The notes: generated by a model not told the origin, from the letters alone. A stretch of DNA of 64,000 nt from Orbilia blumenaviensis (GCA_036872755.1 JAVHNS010000013.1:1453677-1517676), one strand, 5' to 3'. Shown: positions 35,456-47,227, counted from the first letter of the stretch. A program made the numbers and translations.

Positions 35456-36089
35456 TTATCTATCTAACCGTCGACTGTGACCCCGACCATTAGTAACTGA
35501 GGAGCGCACTGAAAATTAGTTGGTTACACTTACCTTGTTCAAACCTCCAGATCTGATTACGATTCTCATCAAGCTTTTCCCATAAAACGACTGGTGTCCC
35601 GTTTCGTGGGTTACCCCCCTCGGCTAAGTCGATCGTAATCGGTCGGTGGAATTCAGGGACGTAAAGGCTTGATGTGGTGAACATGAGTGTAAGCGGTATC
35701 CAAAGCTTTGACAGGGTTCCCTAGGGAGGGCATACCGATAAGTATCATCATCTTCATCCTCGTAGACATGCCAGCCGTAAGGATTTTCAGAAACGATGAG
35801 GCGAGTTCCATCGGTAATGTCACTATGGTCCTCGCTTTCGGGCCTTAGGAAAAGGCCAAAGGCGAAATTTCGGATTTCCCATTTGCCATCGTTTTCAGAA
35901 ACGATCCACTATACCAAAGTAACAAATCAGCTCCAATGTTTTGGGATATTTAGTTAGATAACGTACACGTTGATTGGGGCCATCATGCAATTCCCAGCCG
36001 TGAACGGTGTTTTCATCAGATCCCGACGCATCAAGAGCTGTACCGCTCAGGACATTGATGATTTTGTAGTGGCCTTCTTCGAGACCCAT
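35456..36089 (-). CDS. Ricin-B-type beta-trefoil lectin
   Basis: Four exons, 36089-35967, 35908-35736, 35667-35534 and 35508-35456, join in phase to give 160 residues. The chain has the three-repeat look of a beta-trefoil: GHYKIINVLSGTALDASG with VHGWELHDGPNQRW, then KWEIRNFAFGLFLRP, then PITIDLAEG with NGTPVVLWEKLDENRNQIW. The repeated Q-x-W-type motifs (NQRW, NQIW) are the ricin-B signature. There is no signal peptide, as in cytosolic fungal lectins of the CCL2 type, which bind glycans and often act in defence against grazing animals; that role is inference. The last exon encodes only a short basic tail and could be mis-modelled, since alternative in-frame acceptors exist. It lies on the same strand as, and just upstream of, the adhesin-like gene. 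Confidence 0.8.
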
Positions 36090-36179
36090 ATTTTTTTTCT
36101 CTGCAGATTAAGCCTGAAGGTTAAGGTCTGAAAAAAATGATCGCTTTGAGGAAGGAGTTGATCAACGTGCTTGGGGCTC

Positions 36180-36202
36180 ACGGTCCTTATAAAAAGGACC
36201 GT
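36180..36202 (-). promoter_or_regulatory. Inverted repeat enclosing a TATA-like core, lectin promoter
   Basis: A perfect 9-bp inverted repeat (ACGGTCCTT and AAGGACCGT) is separated by five A/T bases. On the minus strand this forms TTTTTATAAGG at the centre, about 100 bases ahead of the lectin start. It may be the core promoter of the lectin gene, with the arms serving as a dyad site. Confidence 0.5.
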
Positions 36203-37434
36203 CGTGCGGGGTATCGATGGAGCATGACGTTCAAAGACAGCGTGAGCTCAGCTTGGCGCCGAATTTCATGCAGCTATTCTTGATAGAACAATATTTTTGT
36301 GAGACGGTGATATTTGTTCGTCCAATCGGGAGGAGACCGGGCTTGTTCGTCCCGCATTCGGGATCCAACGTAGATATTGCGTGTTCATGTCCCTTCCCGA
36401 CCCCCCTTGGCAGCTGGGCGCCGTTTTGACTTGCCTAGTTTGTGCATAGCCCACCGGTTGTCGGCAGTGGGAACTTACCTCTTGGGACGCGTGGCACAGC
36501 TTAGGGTTATGCTTGGAAGCTCTCTCTAGCCATTAAGTAACCATGCGTAGATATCCTGGATACGTAAGGACTACGGTTTGGTAGACCCTGGTTGTGTGAA
36601 CAATTGGAACCACGTTTAAACTATTGAACTTGGATCCTCTGTGCCCAGATCTATAACGGCAATGCTACTTTTGATAGTAGGTGTGCACAACAGCAAATGG
36701 AAAGTCTAGTATACAGATATGTCTACTTCGTTTTACGACTTAGTTGAAAGCAATTCTGCGTTTTATGGGCCTTTTAGCTGGTGTGGTGTTGGAGTTTGAG
36801 GAGTCATGTTTTAGATTTCGGAATTCGGCAAGCTCACGATCTGAAACTTTTCAGCCCTACTTTTGGTATTTAAATTTATCCGTGGCACATTTTCCGGCTT
36901 TTGGAGTTCCAGAAAGCCATTTGGATACGGAAAACTAGCCTACTGACTAAGGTACTTCAGTTTTATGAAGGTCGATATATTTTAATGTATTGATCGAGTC
37001 TAGCTTCTGGATTGTACGTATGTATGTATTCGAGCGTTGAAATTTCTGTGCTAATAGCGCTGAGTTGTGCATGCTCGCAGAGTTTAGGAGGATTGAGTGG
37101 GGGTACCTAGCCGGCTGACTCAGCCCTTCGGCCAAAAGGTTATATTAACTTTCAGGAATTTGAGCGTTGCTTTACCTCTAAACAAACGCAACGTTGGTGT
37201 GCTTACGAAATATAATTTGGTGTAACCCTGTATCGAACTGAACACATGCCGGGATTAGTCGGTGTGCCGTATCGGAGGGCAGAAGTCACCCTCTTGAACC
37301 AAGAGATTCCAATTACAATTCTAATGCCCTGATTGGCTCTATGTAGCTACGCGTAATCAGTCTGAAATATTGTTCTCTTGCCCGTCCCATAGACCTCAAA
37401 CTTTCAATAGACTGTGCTCGTTTTGTTAAGAAAG
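36203..37434. other. Divergent intergenic region, lectin and biotin synthase
   Basis: About 1.2 kb upstream of both genes. Only short frames without domains are seen. No clear TATA box lies ahead of the biotin synthase start. Confidence 0.5.
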
Positions 37435-38818
37435 ATGCAGGTGCTTAAAGCTACAGCTTCCAACGGTCTTCGCTTATCGCAAGTCGCAGGGTCTCGACCC
37501 AGCGCTACCCTTATCAAACATGGTACTTCCTCAGCGAGGAAACGCCACAGTACTGTTATCGCTTTCGCACAGGCCCCTATAGAGACCTCTTCCGAGATAG
37601 TCGAGAATTCCACAAGGCAAAAAATTGCTAGCAGAATATTGCAAAATGCTGTAGCCGCCACAGCTCCGAGACAAAATTGGTCCAAAGAGGAGATTTCTGC
37701 AATTTATTATCAACCATTGTTAGAATTGGCACACCAAGCGGTGAGTCTATAATCAAAGGAGTTCCAGCATTCAATTGGGAGCCTGTTATTTACATTTTTT
37801 CAATTTTTTTTTTTTTCAAAAAAAAAAACAAAATAAATAAATTTAGAAAATTGAATAATCCTGTTGACCAAGAACGTTTACACAGAGTCTGGTTCATCGT
37901 AAGTTCCATAAACCCGGCGAGGTTCAACTGTGCACTTTGATGAACATCAAATCCGGCGGCTGCACGGAAGACTGCTCCTACTGTGCTCAGGCAAGCCGTT
38001 ATCGAGATGGGACTGGGCTCGAAGCAAAACGTGTGGAAACTGTCGAGTCAGTCCTCGCTGCTGCTAGAATCGCTAAAAAAAACGGTAGCACGCGGTTTTG
38101 TATGGGTGCAGCATGGCGAGATATGCGAGGCCGCAAAAATAGTCTCAAAAATATCATAGAAATGGTGAAAGGGGTTAAAGACATGGGCATGGAAGCCTGC
38201 GTAACCCTTGGTATGATTGATGGCGAACAAGCAAAGCAACTCAAAGACGCCGGATTAACGGCCTACAATCATAATGTCGATACCAGCCGCGACTTTTACC
38301 CCAATATCATCACGACCAGGACCTATGACGACCGTCTCAGAACTCTTGGCTACGTTCGCGACGCGGGTATTAATGTCTGTTCGGGGGGCATTCTCGGTTT
38401 GGGAGAGACTTCCGAGGACCGAGTCGGCCTTCTTCATACTGTTTCCACGCTGCCTTCTCACCCAGAGAGTTTTCCTGTCAATGCCCTCGTTCCAATCAAG
38501 GGAACGCCTTTGGGTGATACCCCCCCAATTCCATTTCCCAGCGTTTTGAGGACCATCGCAACCGCAAGACTTATCATGCCAGCCACAATCATTCGTATTG
38601 CTGCCGGACGGAAGACTATGTCAGAGGAGAAGCAGGCTTTGTGTTTCATGGCTGGTGCGAATGCTATTTTTACGGGGGAGAAAATGTTAACAACGGACTG
38701 TAACGGGTGGGACGAAGATAGTGCTATGTTTGGGAGATGGGGATTGGTTCCCATGAAAAGTTTTGGTAGAAGTCCTGCTGAGCACGCTTGTGTCGAAAGC
38801 GATTCTATTGGTATTTGA
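37435..38818 (+). CDS. BIO2: Biotin synthase
   Basis: Exons 37435-37740 and 37886-38818 join in phase 0 across a 145-bp intron (GTGAGT donor, ACACAG acceptor), restoring the conserved stretch VHRKFHKPGEVQLCTLMNIKSGGC; 412 residues. The radical-SAM cysteines are C128, C132 and C135 in CTEDCSYC. Other diagnostic motifs are RFCMGAAWR, EACVTLGM, YNHNVDTS, NVCSGGILGLGE and IRIAAGR, which include the further Fe-S ligands. The enzyme inserts sulphur into dethiobiotin, the last step of biotin synthesis. The N-terminal region of about 80 residues, rich in Ser, Arg and Ala, looks like a mitochondrial presequence, where fungal Bio2 acts. The start chosen is the first ATG; the frame stays open 21 bases upstream without one. 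No other biotin genes adjoin it. Confidence 0.96.
37800..37829. repeat. T-tract/A-tract fold-back inside the BIO2 intron
   Basis: Thirteen T are followed by a single C and then about twelve A. In the transcript this would form an A-U hairpin within the intron between the donor and the acceptor. Confidence 0.8.
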
Positions 38819-39979
38819 GTTGTAATGGACGTTCCATGTACTATAATATCAAGATTGTCTTTGGGGTCGATTAAATTAACTGTTTTAGTCTACTCAATCC
38901 GTTTATAGACACATGATCATGCATGATCAAAATTTGGTAGCAAAGATGGACTTTTTGACACGAGCTGTTCCACCCTCTGCTCTATAACCGAACAGAGACC
39001 TCGCAGCTCTATTACCGTGTTTTCTCGCATGGGCGCTATCGACGCCTTATGGTACCGTTAGGGCAACACCCGATCTGACCATGTATCTTCATTCCTGGCA
39101 ATTCAAGGCCAAGCCTCGAGCCTTGTTTGAGAAAATAGGGATAGTTAGCGGTTTTAGCGGCATGTTACTAGTTCGCAGCAATTGTCGTGGGGGGTTACGC
39201 CTTTGACATATCGAAGCGAGTAAAAAATAGGCCGTTTCAGTGTTTGAAACGAATTGTTAAAAGACTGCCTGCTACCCAGTTACTAAATAATTACACAGTG
39301 TTTAGATGACAGTCAGAGCCGGATACCCCATGGCGGTGATGTATATGAAACTGCGAGCGTAATTGATTAGATATAATCGCATAGCAGCCGTGCAGAGTAC
39401 AGTTGCTAAATTGATTCAAGTCAGTTACCTACTGAATGAATTCGCTGCTAACACCGGGATCGGAAGGTGCCAATAGAGCCTAGATATGGGCTCCTAAGCC
39501 TGATTGGCACACAAGGCCCAGGCCCTGCTTCCCGAGCTACCATGTTGAGTAAGCTTCATCAACTATTATGTGTATTTCCTTTAGAGAGGCGATTTTCTTT
39601 ACACATTTGACTATTTCAATGGAGCGAGGCCATCATCCGTGCTGTATAGTGCTTCTACCGCAATGAACATATTCCTCACACCTCTGGCCATCCTCTGCGT
39701 CTATTAAACTGAGTGAAACCTCGTCTAAAGATACCACCTTTAAAGTTTTGTTGTGACTGGCGCCTCTTCACCCTAAAAACAGTTATGTGCAAATTAAATC
39801 GTCCTTTTCCTACTTAGTTTCATACAGCAGTGCACACTGCCATGTATTTATCAGTTCGTCGTATACCACACAATCGTTGATTTGCGACACAGGAAAAAAA
39901 AACGGTATTGGCTTTAAACCCCTAGACTGGTAAGTTACAATCAGAACCAGGTTTGATCTGATTTTCTAATTGGCCGAAA

Positions 39980-40004
39980 GGCACTCTGAGTGCCTGATCA
40001 GGCA
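39980..40004. repeat. Two overlapping perfect palindromes
   Basis: GGCACTC-T-GAGTGCC at 39980-39994 overlaps TGCCTGATCAGGCA at 39991-40004. The shared TGCC lets either hairpin form but not both. Confidence 0.8.
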
Positions 40005-42540
40005 ATATCAAAAGTACCAGATATTTAATTATAATTAATTACTAGAGATGGGGTCCATCGCCACACATTCGCCCGGCAGCTCGAGCTCAATAGCGAGGGT
40101 TTTATTAATCAATTCCTTATTCAAAATGTCAATTTATGTTAAAAGCCAGAAATCAACAGCTCTATTTGTGTTCGAGTGAATTAATTGCCTACCTGTGCAC
40201 CGGCTAGCACCTCGCGAACCAGCTACGTAGCTACCAGTCTGCAAACAGTTACCAATCTATAAACCAGCCAGCTAGCTCTTACCAAGCCAACTTCCCGATC
40301 AAAGCTCGGACTATTTAGAAACACAACCGGCTATAGATTGGGGTGGTATAGTCTCAATCCCAGATAAGTGTAGAATAATCAGATCAAATTCTAGTTTCAA
40401 CCTTAACAACGCACAACAGCGTCTACTAGACTAGGAATTGACATTTTAACTCTACCATTTGGATCGCTACATGCGAATTTGGGCAGCTGAGCACGACAGA
40501 GGAAGCGTGTAACCCTATTGGTTAGTATATCGTATCCCACCATAAGGATAGCTTACCACTAACTAGCTGATTCCAGACATCGCTATAAGAGTTGGTTGGT
40601 CAGATTTTCCGCACCAACATGGTGCATGATGTCGACATATTGCGTGAATCCTCCTGAAGCGCCTATTGGTCCCTAACCCATCCTTTGAAAATTCTACACC
40701 ACCTTTATTTGAAGCCCACCAGTATGTATACTGGCGGTTTTTATGTATAAATACCAGACCCTTGCCCCTAATTCTGCATATCTCTTTCATTTACCTGTCT
40801 TCTGTATATATATTATTTCCTTAAATTTACAACCGACAAATATATAATATATGTCAACACCGCCTTCATAGTTACATATTCGGGCACAATACTTATTAGG
40901 AACCTTCGATCATATATATAAGATATACACAAACATATACCGACGTAAAGCCTTAGGCGTGGTAGTACCGACTGGTCAAACAGTTCTCTCGACGATGGAG
41001 ACGACCACGAACATATAATCCTCCGTCAAAATTTGTCGATATTTCAGTCAGGTAAAACTACCTACGAGAACTCCGGCAGAATAAATTTCGAAGTTCGACA
41101 GATGGAATGCATCAAGTTGGGAGGTTTATCGTACCACGCCTTATGCTCCCAATTAGGATGCTACCACATATATCGAAGGCTATATTAACTGTCTTCGGCG
41201 ATGCGTTTACCTATATTACAAGAATTATAACACCCATCCTTCCTAAGACCTGAACTATATGCGACCAACATGTTAACACTCCTGGCGCCCAGCAAATATA
41301 TAAAGTTTCGCTGTTTGCCGCTGAGAGAACCCGATACAACATGTTAACACCGATTACAACAAGTCAGACATAGCATGTATTTCCATAACTTTAGCCTGCT
41401 GAACGAGATCTTCGACAACACGTCGGGGGCCCTACATGCATGAGGAGCATAAATCTTCTTAAACTATGATTAATCTAGGCTCCGGCTAATCCCCGATATA
41501 TCTTTCACGGTCGCATTTTACGCCTATTCCGGGAGTACACTTGTGGTTCAGACTGCTGGGTGGGATCAAAATACCCATCTGTCGATCACAAGATCTCCTA
41601 AAGGCGATTAACGGTTCTTGTCGAACGATGTTATTTTACGGAGATTAGAAAATTCAGATGGCTGGACCCGTATAGCTATATGCATACGAATGGATAGTAT
41701 ATCACCCGAAGAAAGAGGTATCAGAAGATTTTAAGCTGTGGCGATGGCACAGACATGTGCGACTATCCGCATCGATCCCATTGTCATGTCTTCTAGATAA
41801 GCCGCTTCATCTGGCAAAATGGACGCCCAGTTGTTCTAAACACCAGCCGGTGACACAACTCCTCTAGATTTACAGGTAGTCGACTAGTTATTCCAACCAT
41901 ACGAGCATGATCGATCGCCAGTTTCTGTGCGAAGTTCTGATGGCTCCGCTCGTGCAACTTGGCAATGGTTCCTACGAATCATGTCATGTTCTGGTCCATC
42001 CAACCTGTGGCACCTACATAGTTTCAATTTTTCGGTGGATACAAACCCGCAAAAAAGGGGAAAAGAGGATTGACATCTCGAATACCAGACCTGAGGTTAT
42101 CATGGGTTTCAAGATTTTGGTCATTTGAAACAAAACGCGAGGGATATGCCGTTCGCTTAGGGACGCGTGGTGGGCAAACTCGCAACACTAGGTTGTCGCC
42201 ACAGCCCAGCGAGTTCTGAGATTCACTATGACGATCGTGTTGATCACTTGAATCTGGAAAATGCGCTGTACATTACTCGCTTGTCATTTTTTAACGATTA
42301 ACGCTTCCGTCGTAAACATGGCTGACCATGAATTCAGTACTAGAATCAAGTTTTACATTGTCCAAGTTAGACGGATATCCAGAAGCCCCTGTGGCACGTT
42401 GAAGTCCGACGGCACGCAAACGCGGAAATACCTTGTCTGGAGATATATAAGCTATGAGATATCCAATCCCCCATGCAAAGTTCACCTAAAGACTAGATTA
42501 ATATTATTTAAAGAACGATGTATTAGAGGTGGTATGTTTA

Positions 42541-43397
42541 ATCTGGTGATGATATAGGTATAAACAAACTTGTAGGAGAGCTAAAAAGGATTAAGGCACG
42601 TCCTGGGGAAAGCATTGAATATGAAAGTGGCGAGACTCCTGTGCCCCTTCATGTGATTATCAATCATCATATGACGAGCCGGTTCTTATGGGGGGAGAGA
42701 GCGACGCTATCGATTCCAATAGAGCGAGGAGCGGCTGGCTACGAGAGACCATAAAAACTGATTGACCGTTTAACGACAGACACGTATATACTTGCGCCGT
42801 AGGATGTCTCGCTGACCACGAAAGATCCGCGCTGGCATACCCACAGCCACACATCCACGGAAATCTCTCTCTTACAACTCCTTATGATGGGTATCAACTC
42901 CTGTACGCGGTCAAATCAGAGTTGCTGGATATTGATGCTTTGATAGGGCTGTGCGAGACGCAATCGAAGGGATGCATGTTCTCTGAGGTACAGTCACAAC
43001 CCTAGCATTCCAAAGACACAATAAACTGCGTTGTCATGGCCTCAGCTCACCTAGGTTAATTAATATCACTCTCAACCAGACAACAATGAATCAAAATGCT
43101 TCATCCACCCTTTTCCAGTGAGATCCGATGCTGAATATCTGGGGCCAGAGGACCAAAAAATCTATCAGATGTTACGATAAGGAGATACTGACTGGCTTGG
43201 TAGGTGTTAACTTCTCACTCATAAGCCTAGGCCCTCATGAATATATGTCTTCTGAATGTTATTTTTATCGGGAAACAGTGGAGGATGGGTTCCTGGGCCG
43301 GGATCCGAGCTCTTTCTGGTCGAATATGCTAAAGCGACATACACATCCACCGATAGGGAGGTATTTTGAGCGGCCGGGTGACGTGTACATCATATGA
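42541..43397 (+). pseudogene. Possible fragmented gene remnant
   Basis: Three successive plus-strand stretches look more protein-like than their surroundings. One is about 69 codons open to 42749 (GINKLVGELKRIKARPGE and INHHMTSRFLWGERATLSI). The next, 42757 to about 42984, is in another frame (HIHGNLSLTTPYDGYQLLYA, KSELLDIDALIGLCE) and is followed by a GTACAG donor-like site. The last is a frame at 43128-43397 (GFLGRDPSSFW, RYFERPGDVYII). No single splice model joins all three, and no family is recognised. It could be a decayed gene, a real gene with unseen introns, or chance. Confidence 0.2.
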
Positions 43398-43650
43398 AGG
43401 GATATTTTTACGACTATTGGAGATTTTAAGGAAATAATGCCTAGAAATATCTATCTATAGTTCGAATTGGCAAGTGAAAGAAAACCTATTAAAGTTCTCA
43501 AAGGTCTCTCAGTAAAGCCAACATAACAATTTCATAAGAAGTATACGCGATGATTATCGGAATCAGAATATCGCCACCTGATCGGTATTTTCAGTGAATA
43601 CTGATAGTCAAGGAACATCAGTAATCACCCTGAGATCGTGGTGCTATGTG

Positions 43651-43676
43651 AGCACCCTCGATATCCTGAGGGTGCT
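43651..43676. repeat. 9-bp-stem hairpin
   Basis: AGCACCCTC and GAGGGTGCT form a perfect 9-bp stem with an 8-base loop. No T tract follows on either side, and no neighbouring gene needs it as a terminator. Confidence 0.8.
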
Positions 43677-46182
43677 TATGCAGGCCCCATAAGATTGAGG
43701 TGCATAAGAGCGATGGGGATGGGTGGGAAATAACGTATCAGGGCAGGGCTTACTCCAAACCCGGAAGTCCGAAAGAAGGCTAGGATACTTCCCCTCACCT
43801 TTGCTTTTCTAGAGATATTCCATAGAAATAACAGCTCAGTTAGCTTGGCACAAGTAGTAATCTGCACAATAAAGTATTTACGTAATCTATGTAGCGAGAC
43901 TGGTTCGAGACAAGCATTAAGTTAGGTGCAGGAAATTCTTCAAATCCACGAGCGGTGATCCAGGAATCTAGAAGGGTTCATCATCACAGAATTCATGTTT
44001 ACATATGTTTCCCTCGGGAAATTTTGATCGAGTAACATTTAGAGGCGTGCCAACAAGGGAGGATTATTTATATAAATCGCGGATTTGAAGCTAAATCAAT
44101 CGACAAAGTTGATGCTACATGTTGCATGCTGATTAAATAGAAATACAGCAAAATTGTTTATAACCGAGTTATTCCGGCCGGTTAAGGGATTATTCTTATC
44201 TTGCCTGGCAGGTGCCCATCTGAATTTCTTGCCGGGACGAGCTGTACCTACGAGACTGATTTAATTGACTTTAGCCAATCTTGTAAAGTATCGCGATTCT
44301 AAGAAACATTCTCGTCGCAATTCAAGATCTTTTTCGTGACTATCCGCGGCCGTAATCCTGACGTTCGCACATACGTTCGGCTGCTGGTCCAGCCGTACAT
44401 AGACCGAACCTAGATTCGAAGAAAACAACACAAAATCAAATTTAGGAGTTATTTTTACATCTGCTGCAGTTCAGTTATTATGCTGACTTCGAAGCCGAGG
44501 GACAAACTCTATTGGATGGCGGAGACTGAAACCTTTGTACTATGCTGTAGCTCTCCTTCTATTCTGACGTATCTGGTATGATTCTGATATGATGTCGACT
44601 GAGAGAATCTCAAAAGAATTAAGGATGCAGGCACAGTGTGAGGTCTCCTCAATTCACGAATTGGATCACTATCATGAAATGTTGGAGCCAGACCAATTAT
44701 CCCGAATACGACGTTGAGCTGCAAGTCGGAAGGATTGCTAGCTTGGCTGCATATAACATTCTTGCTCATACCCCTGTCCACGTGTCCTAGAGCAAGTCTA
44801 TGCTAACTTGGTTGTCGAGAAAGGCCTTGCTTGCCGTTCAGCCGGAAATCTGGGGGCAAGGTGTGGGATAGCAGAGACTTCATGCAGTGTAACGAAAATG
44901 GCACAGGCCATAAGCGCAAAACCTGGGCAATATCAGCCTCCATATATCTTTTCCCCGCATTTTTGGAACGTTCGGTTTCTTTTCGTTTGTTTCCTCGGTG
45001 ACTGTCCAACACATTTTTCTTGGTGAAAAAGTGGCGGCTCCACATATACTCAATATGTTAGTGAACGGCAAATTCCACTGTAGCTGTACCTGTATAACCC
45101 CGATTCGGGTGTCGACGTCGTCTTGCAGGCTCTCCCCGCTCATGCAATACCGGGCGGGTTTGCCCAATGGGTATTCAGGAACCAGGAACATGCGGATGCC
45201 GGGTCATATTTACTGGGCCTTCATGTTCGTTGTTAATAGAAAACTTGAGCCTCGCTGCCCGATCGGTTAGCTTACAGGATCCATTATAAGAATGCGGTTA
45301 GGCACATTAGTGCAATTCTGCAAACGATTTTGCAGTACCTTCTATCTTGGTACAATATTGAATGTCTTGATGCGTCTCAGCCTACCTGTTAACTTAGCAC
45401 TATCACGCAGAGATGGGTAGCATGTTGTTGCATATTTCCATATCATCTGAGTAGTCGAAGTTCGCCAACATCGGTCCAAAGATTTTTTGATGGGAAGTCG
45501 GGTTGGGGGCTTTAATTTGTGGAGTGATCGAACCAAAATCGCAAAGGAGATGTATGGTGGCACAGGTACCGCCGAGAAGTAAGGAGCTCGATCGAACCCC
45601 GGTTATTACCGCATGTGAGCTACAATTGCCAGAATCTGATATGCAGTACAGGAGAACTCCCCACGACGACCAACTTCGCCAGCCTTTTGTGATAAATCTG
45701 ATCAATCGTGCAGGCCATATACAAACGTTAGCAAACTCAATCGGTACCCCACACTGCGGTGTCAACCTCTAATTTCTCTTTGTAAGATTCGCCAGGCCGT
45801 GGGATTTCCGCTTTTGTACAATTGAGTCTAGCGGGATATCTTTTGTTTGACACCGGAATATAGTTTAACTAAAAACTCTTATTGCTTCACGGATATTGGT
45901 TTGCGAGGCCAATGCTGCATTTCAGCCCCGACGTAATGTCATTTTTAGAATCACAGTCCCCGGCGCCGGCGGCCAATTGAGCGAGCGAACGAGCGAACGA
46001 GAGGGTGTTATCTGGTAAACAAGATTGCTGGCATGCTACGCATCATGTATGGTCGACTGTGGTTTTTTTTTTTTGCGCGAATGATGTGCGGCTGGACAGG
46101 TTGGCGAAAGACCGTCTGTCGCTTTCACAGTTTCGACCGAGGTATGGATATAGAGTACTAGAACATTATGATAGAAATGTCT

Positions 46183-46190
46183 ATATAAAC
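46183..46190 (+). promoter_or_regulatory. TATA box of the Cys-rich protein gene
   Basis: TATATAAA lies about 128 bases ahead of the ATG at 46311. It is followed by a CT- and A-rich leader with CTCA/TTCA motifs, as in strongly expressed fungal secreted-protein genes. Confidence 0.6.
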
Positions 46191-46310
46191 CGGCAATTCT
46201 CTGGCCTCTAATCCTCTTTATTCCTCAGCTTCAAAATCATAGCCCTCAATAGCAATACAATCTCTAAGAAATTTAACTCATAGTATTTGAAACTTTCACT
46301 ACTATTCATC

Positions 46311-47227
46311 ATGAAATTCTCTACTTCTCTCGTTTTCTCCAGCACGCTTTACGGTGCTAGCATTGTTTACGCTACCGGAGATTCTCCCGGATGCAATGCA
46401 AATAATTGCTTGAGGGGTATGCCTTCGTTATAAGTTGTTGCTATCATTATAACATTGATTATGCTAACATCCATATAGCTGTCAGAGCTACTGCGTTCCC
46501 CACTCGCCCGGGTACCGCCGATTGTTCTTCTTACTTCTCCACTACAGTGGTGCAGCACATCAAGTATGTGTCATGTTTTGTAGATACAAATACCTTGCGC
46601 TAATTCTGGTTAGGACCGTTGACTGGACCAGAACGACCTCTTACGCTACAATCATTCCTACTGATATCCCAGCGTACGCATCCGCCTGTGATGGCTCTGT
46701 CAAATACTCTAGCGCTTGCTCTTGTATTGGAGCAACCCCAGTCACTTCCTATGTCTGTGCTCCAGGCTGGGATAAGTGTTACGGTCAATGCTATGATCTC
46801 TCACGCGACCCACGCAACTGTGGCTCCTGTGGAAATAAGGTATGTTCGGCGATCAATATCTATCCAATTAAACCCAATTCTAAGACTTCAATAGTGTCCC
46901 TCTGGCAAATGCGTGAACGGGAAATGCGCTTCTAATACCTGCAACGGATCATACTGTGGTAATCTGAAATCATGCGGCAAGGACTGCTTCTGCTTCAAAG
47001 ATGCTAGCGGCAAGGGATCCTGCGGTCCCAATGTTTCTTGCAAAAAGCTTAAGGGATGCCAAACCAACCGTGATTGCAAGGGTGGTGACGTTTGCGCTGT
47101 TGGTACTTGCTGCGGCAGAAAGGTTTGTCTCGGTTCTTGCTCCCGTGTCCCTAGATCTTTGGCCATCAGGGACGAAGATGATGGTGAGGAGGGTTGGACC
47201 GCTGGTAGCGAGCCAGAGGCGGTTTAA
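46311..47227 (+). CDS. Secreted 28-cysteine protein, last gene before telomere
   Basis: Four exons, 46311-46416, 46479-46563, 46614-46839 and 46895-47227, join in exact phase (introns 50-62 bp) to give 249 residues. A signal peptide (MKFSTSLVFSSTLYGASIVYA) is followed by a linker containing TAFPTRPGTADC. A Cys-rich part has CAPGWDKCYGQCYDLSRDP and NCGSCGNK, and another runs CPSGKCVNGKCASNTC through VCAVGTCCGRKVCLGSC. There are 28 cysteines in the precursor, many in CxxxxC, CC or CxC spacing. The CPSGKCVNGKC stretch resembles small disulfide-rich modules of fungal secreted proteins. The last 28 residues are acidic. There is no GPI signal or membrane helix, so it is probably extracellular. The telomere-proximal place, small introns and Cys density make it effector-like, but that is inference. 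Confidence 0.85.

Larger units (their letters stand above)
38819..46310. other. 7.5-kb gene-poor interval
   Basis: No complete gene is recognised between biotin synthase and the last gene. Composition is ordinary (not the A+T extreme seen further right), and open frames are short and equally frequent on both strands. Local structures are two palindromes at 39980-40004, a hairpin at 43651-43676 and a possible gene remnant at 42541-43397, each listed separately. A GAGCGAAC-type tandem lies near 45978-46000. Confidence 0.5.

Noticed and set aside
43885..43925. GGTTCGAGA word like a tRNA B box
   Set aside because: No matching A box, acceptor stem or T-arm pairing around it. Other GGTTCGA words (for example 12690 and 14070) fail too, so no tRNA is called.
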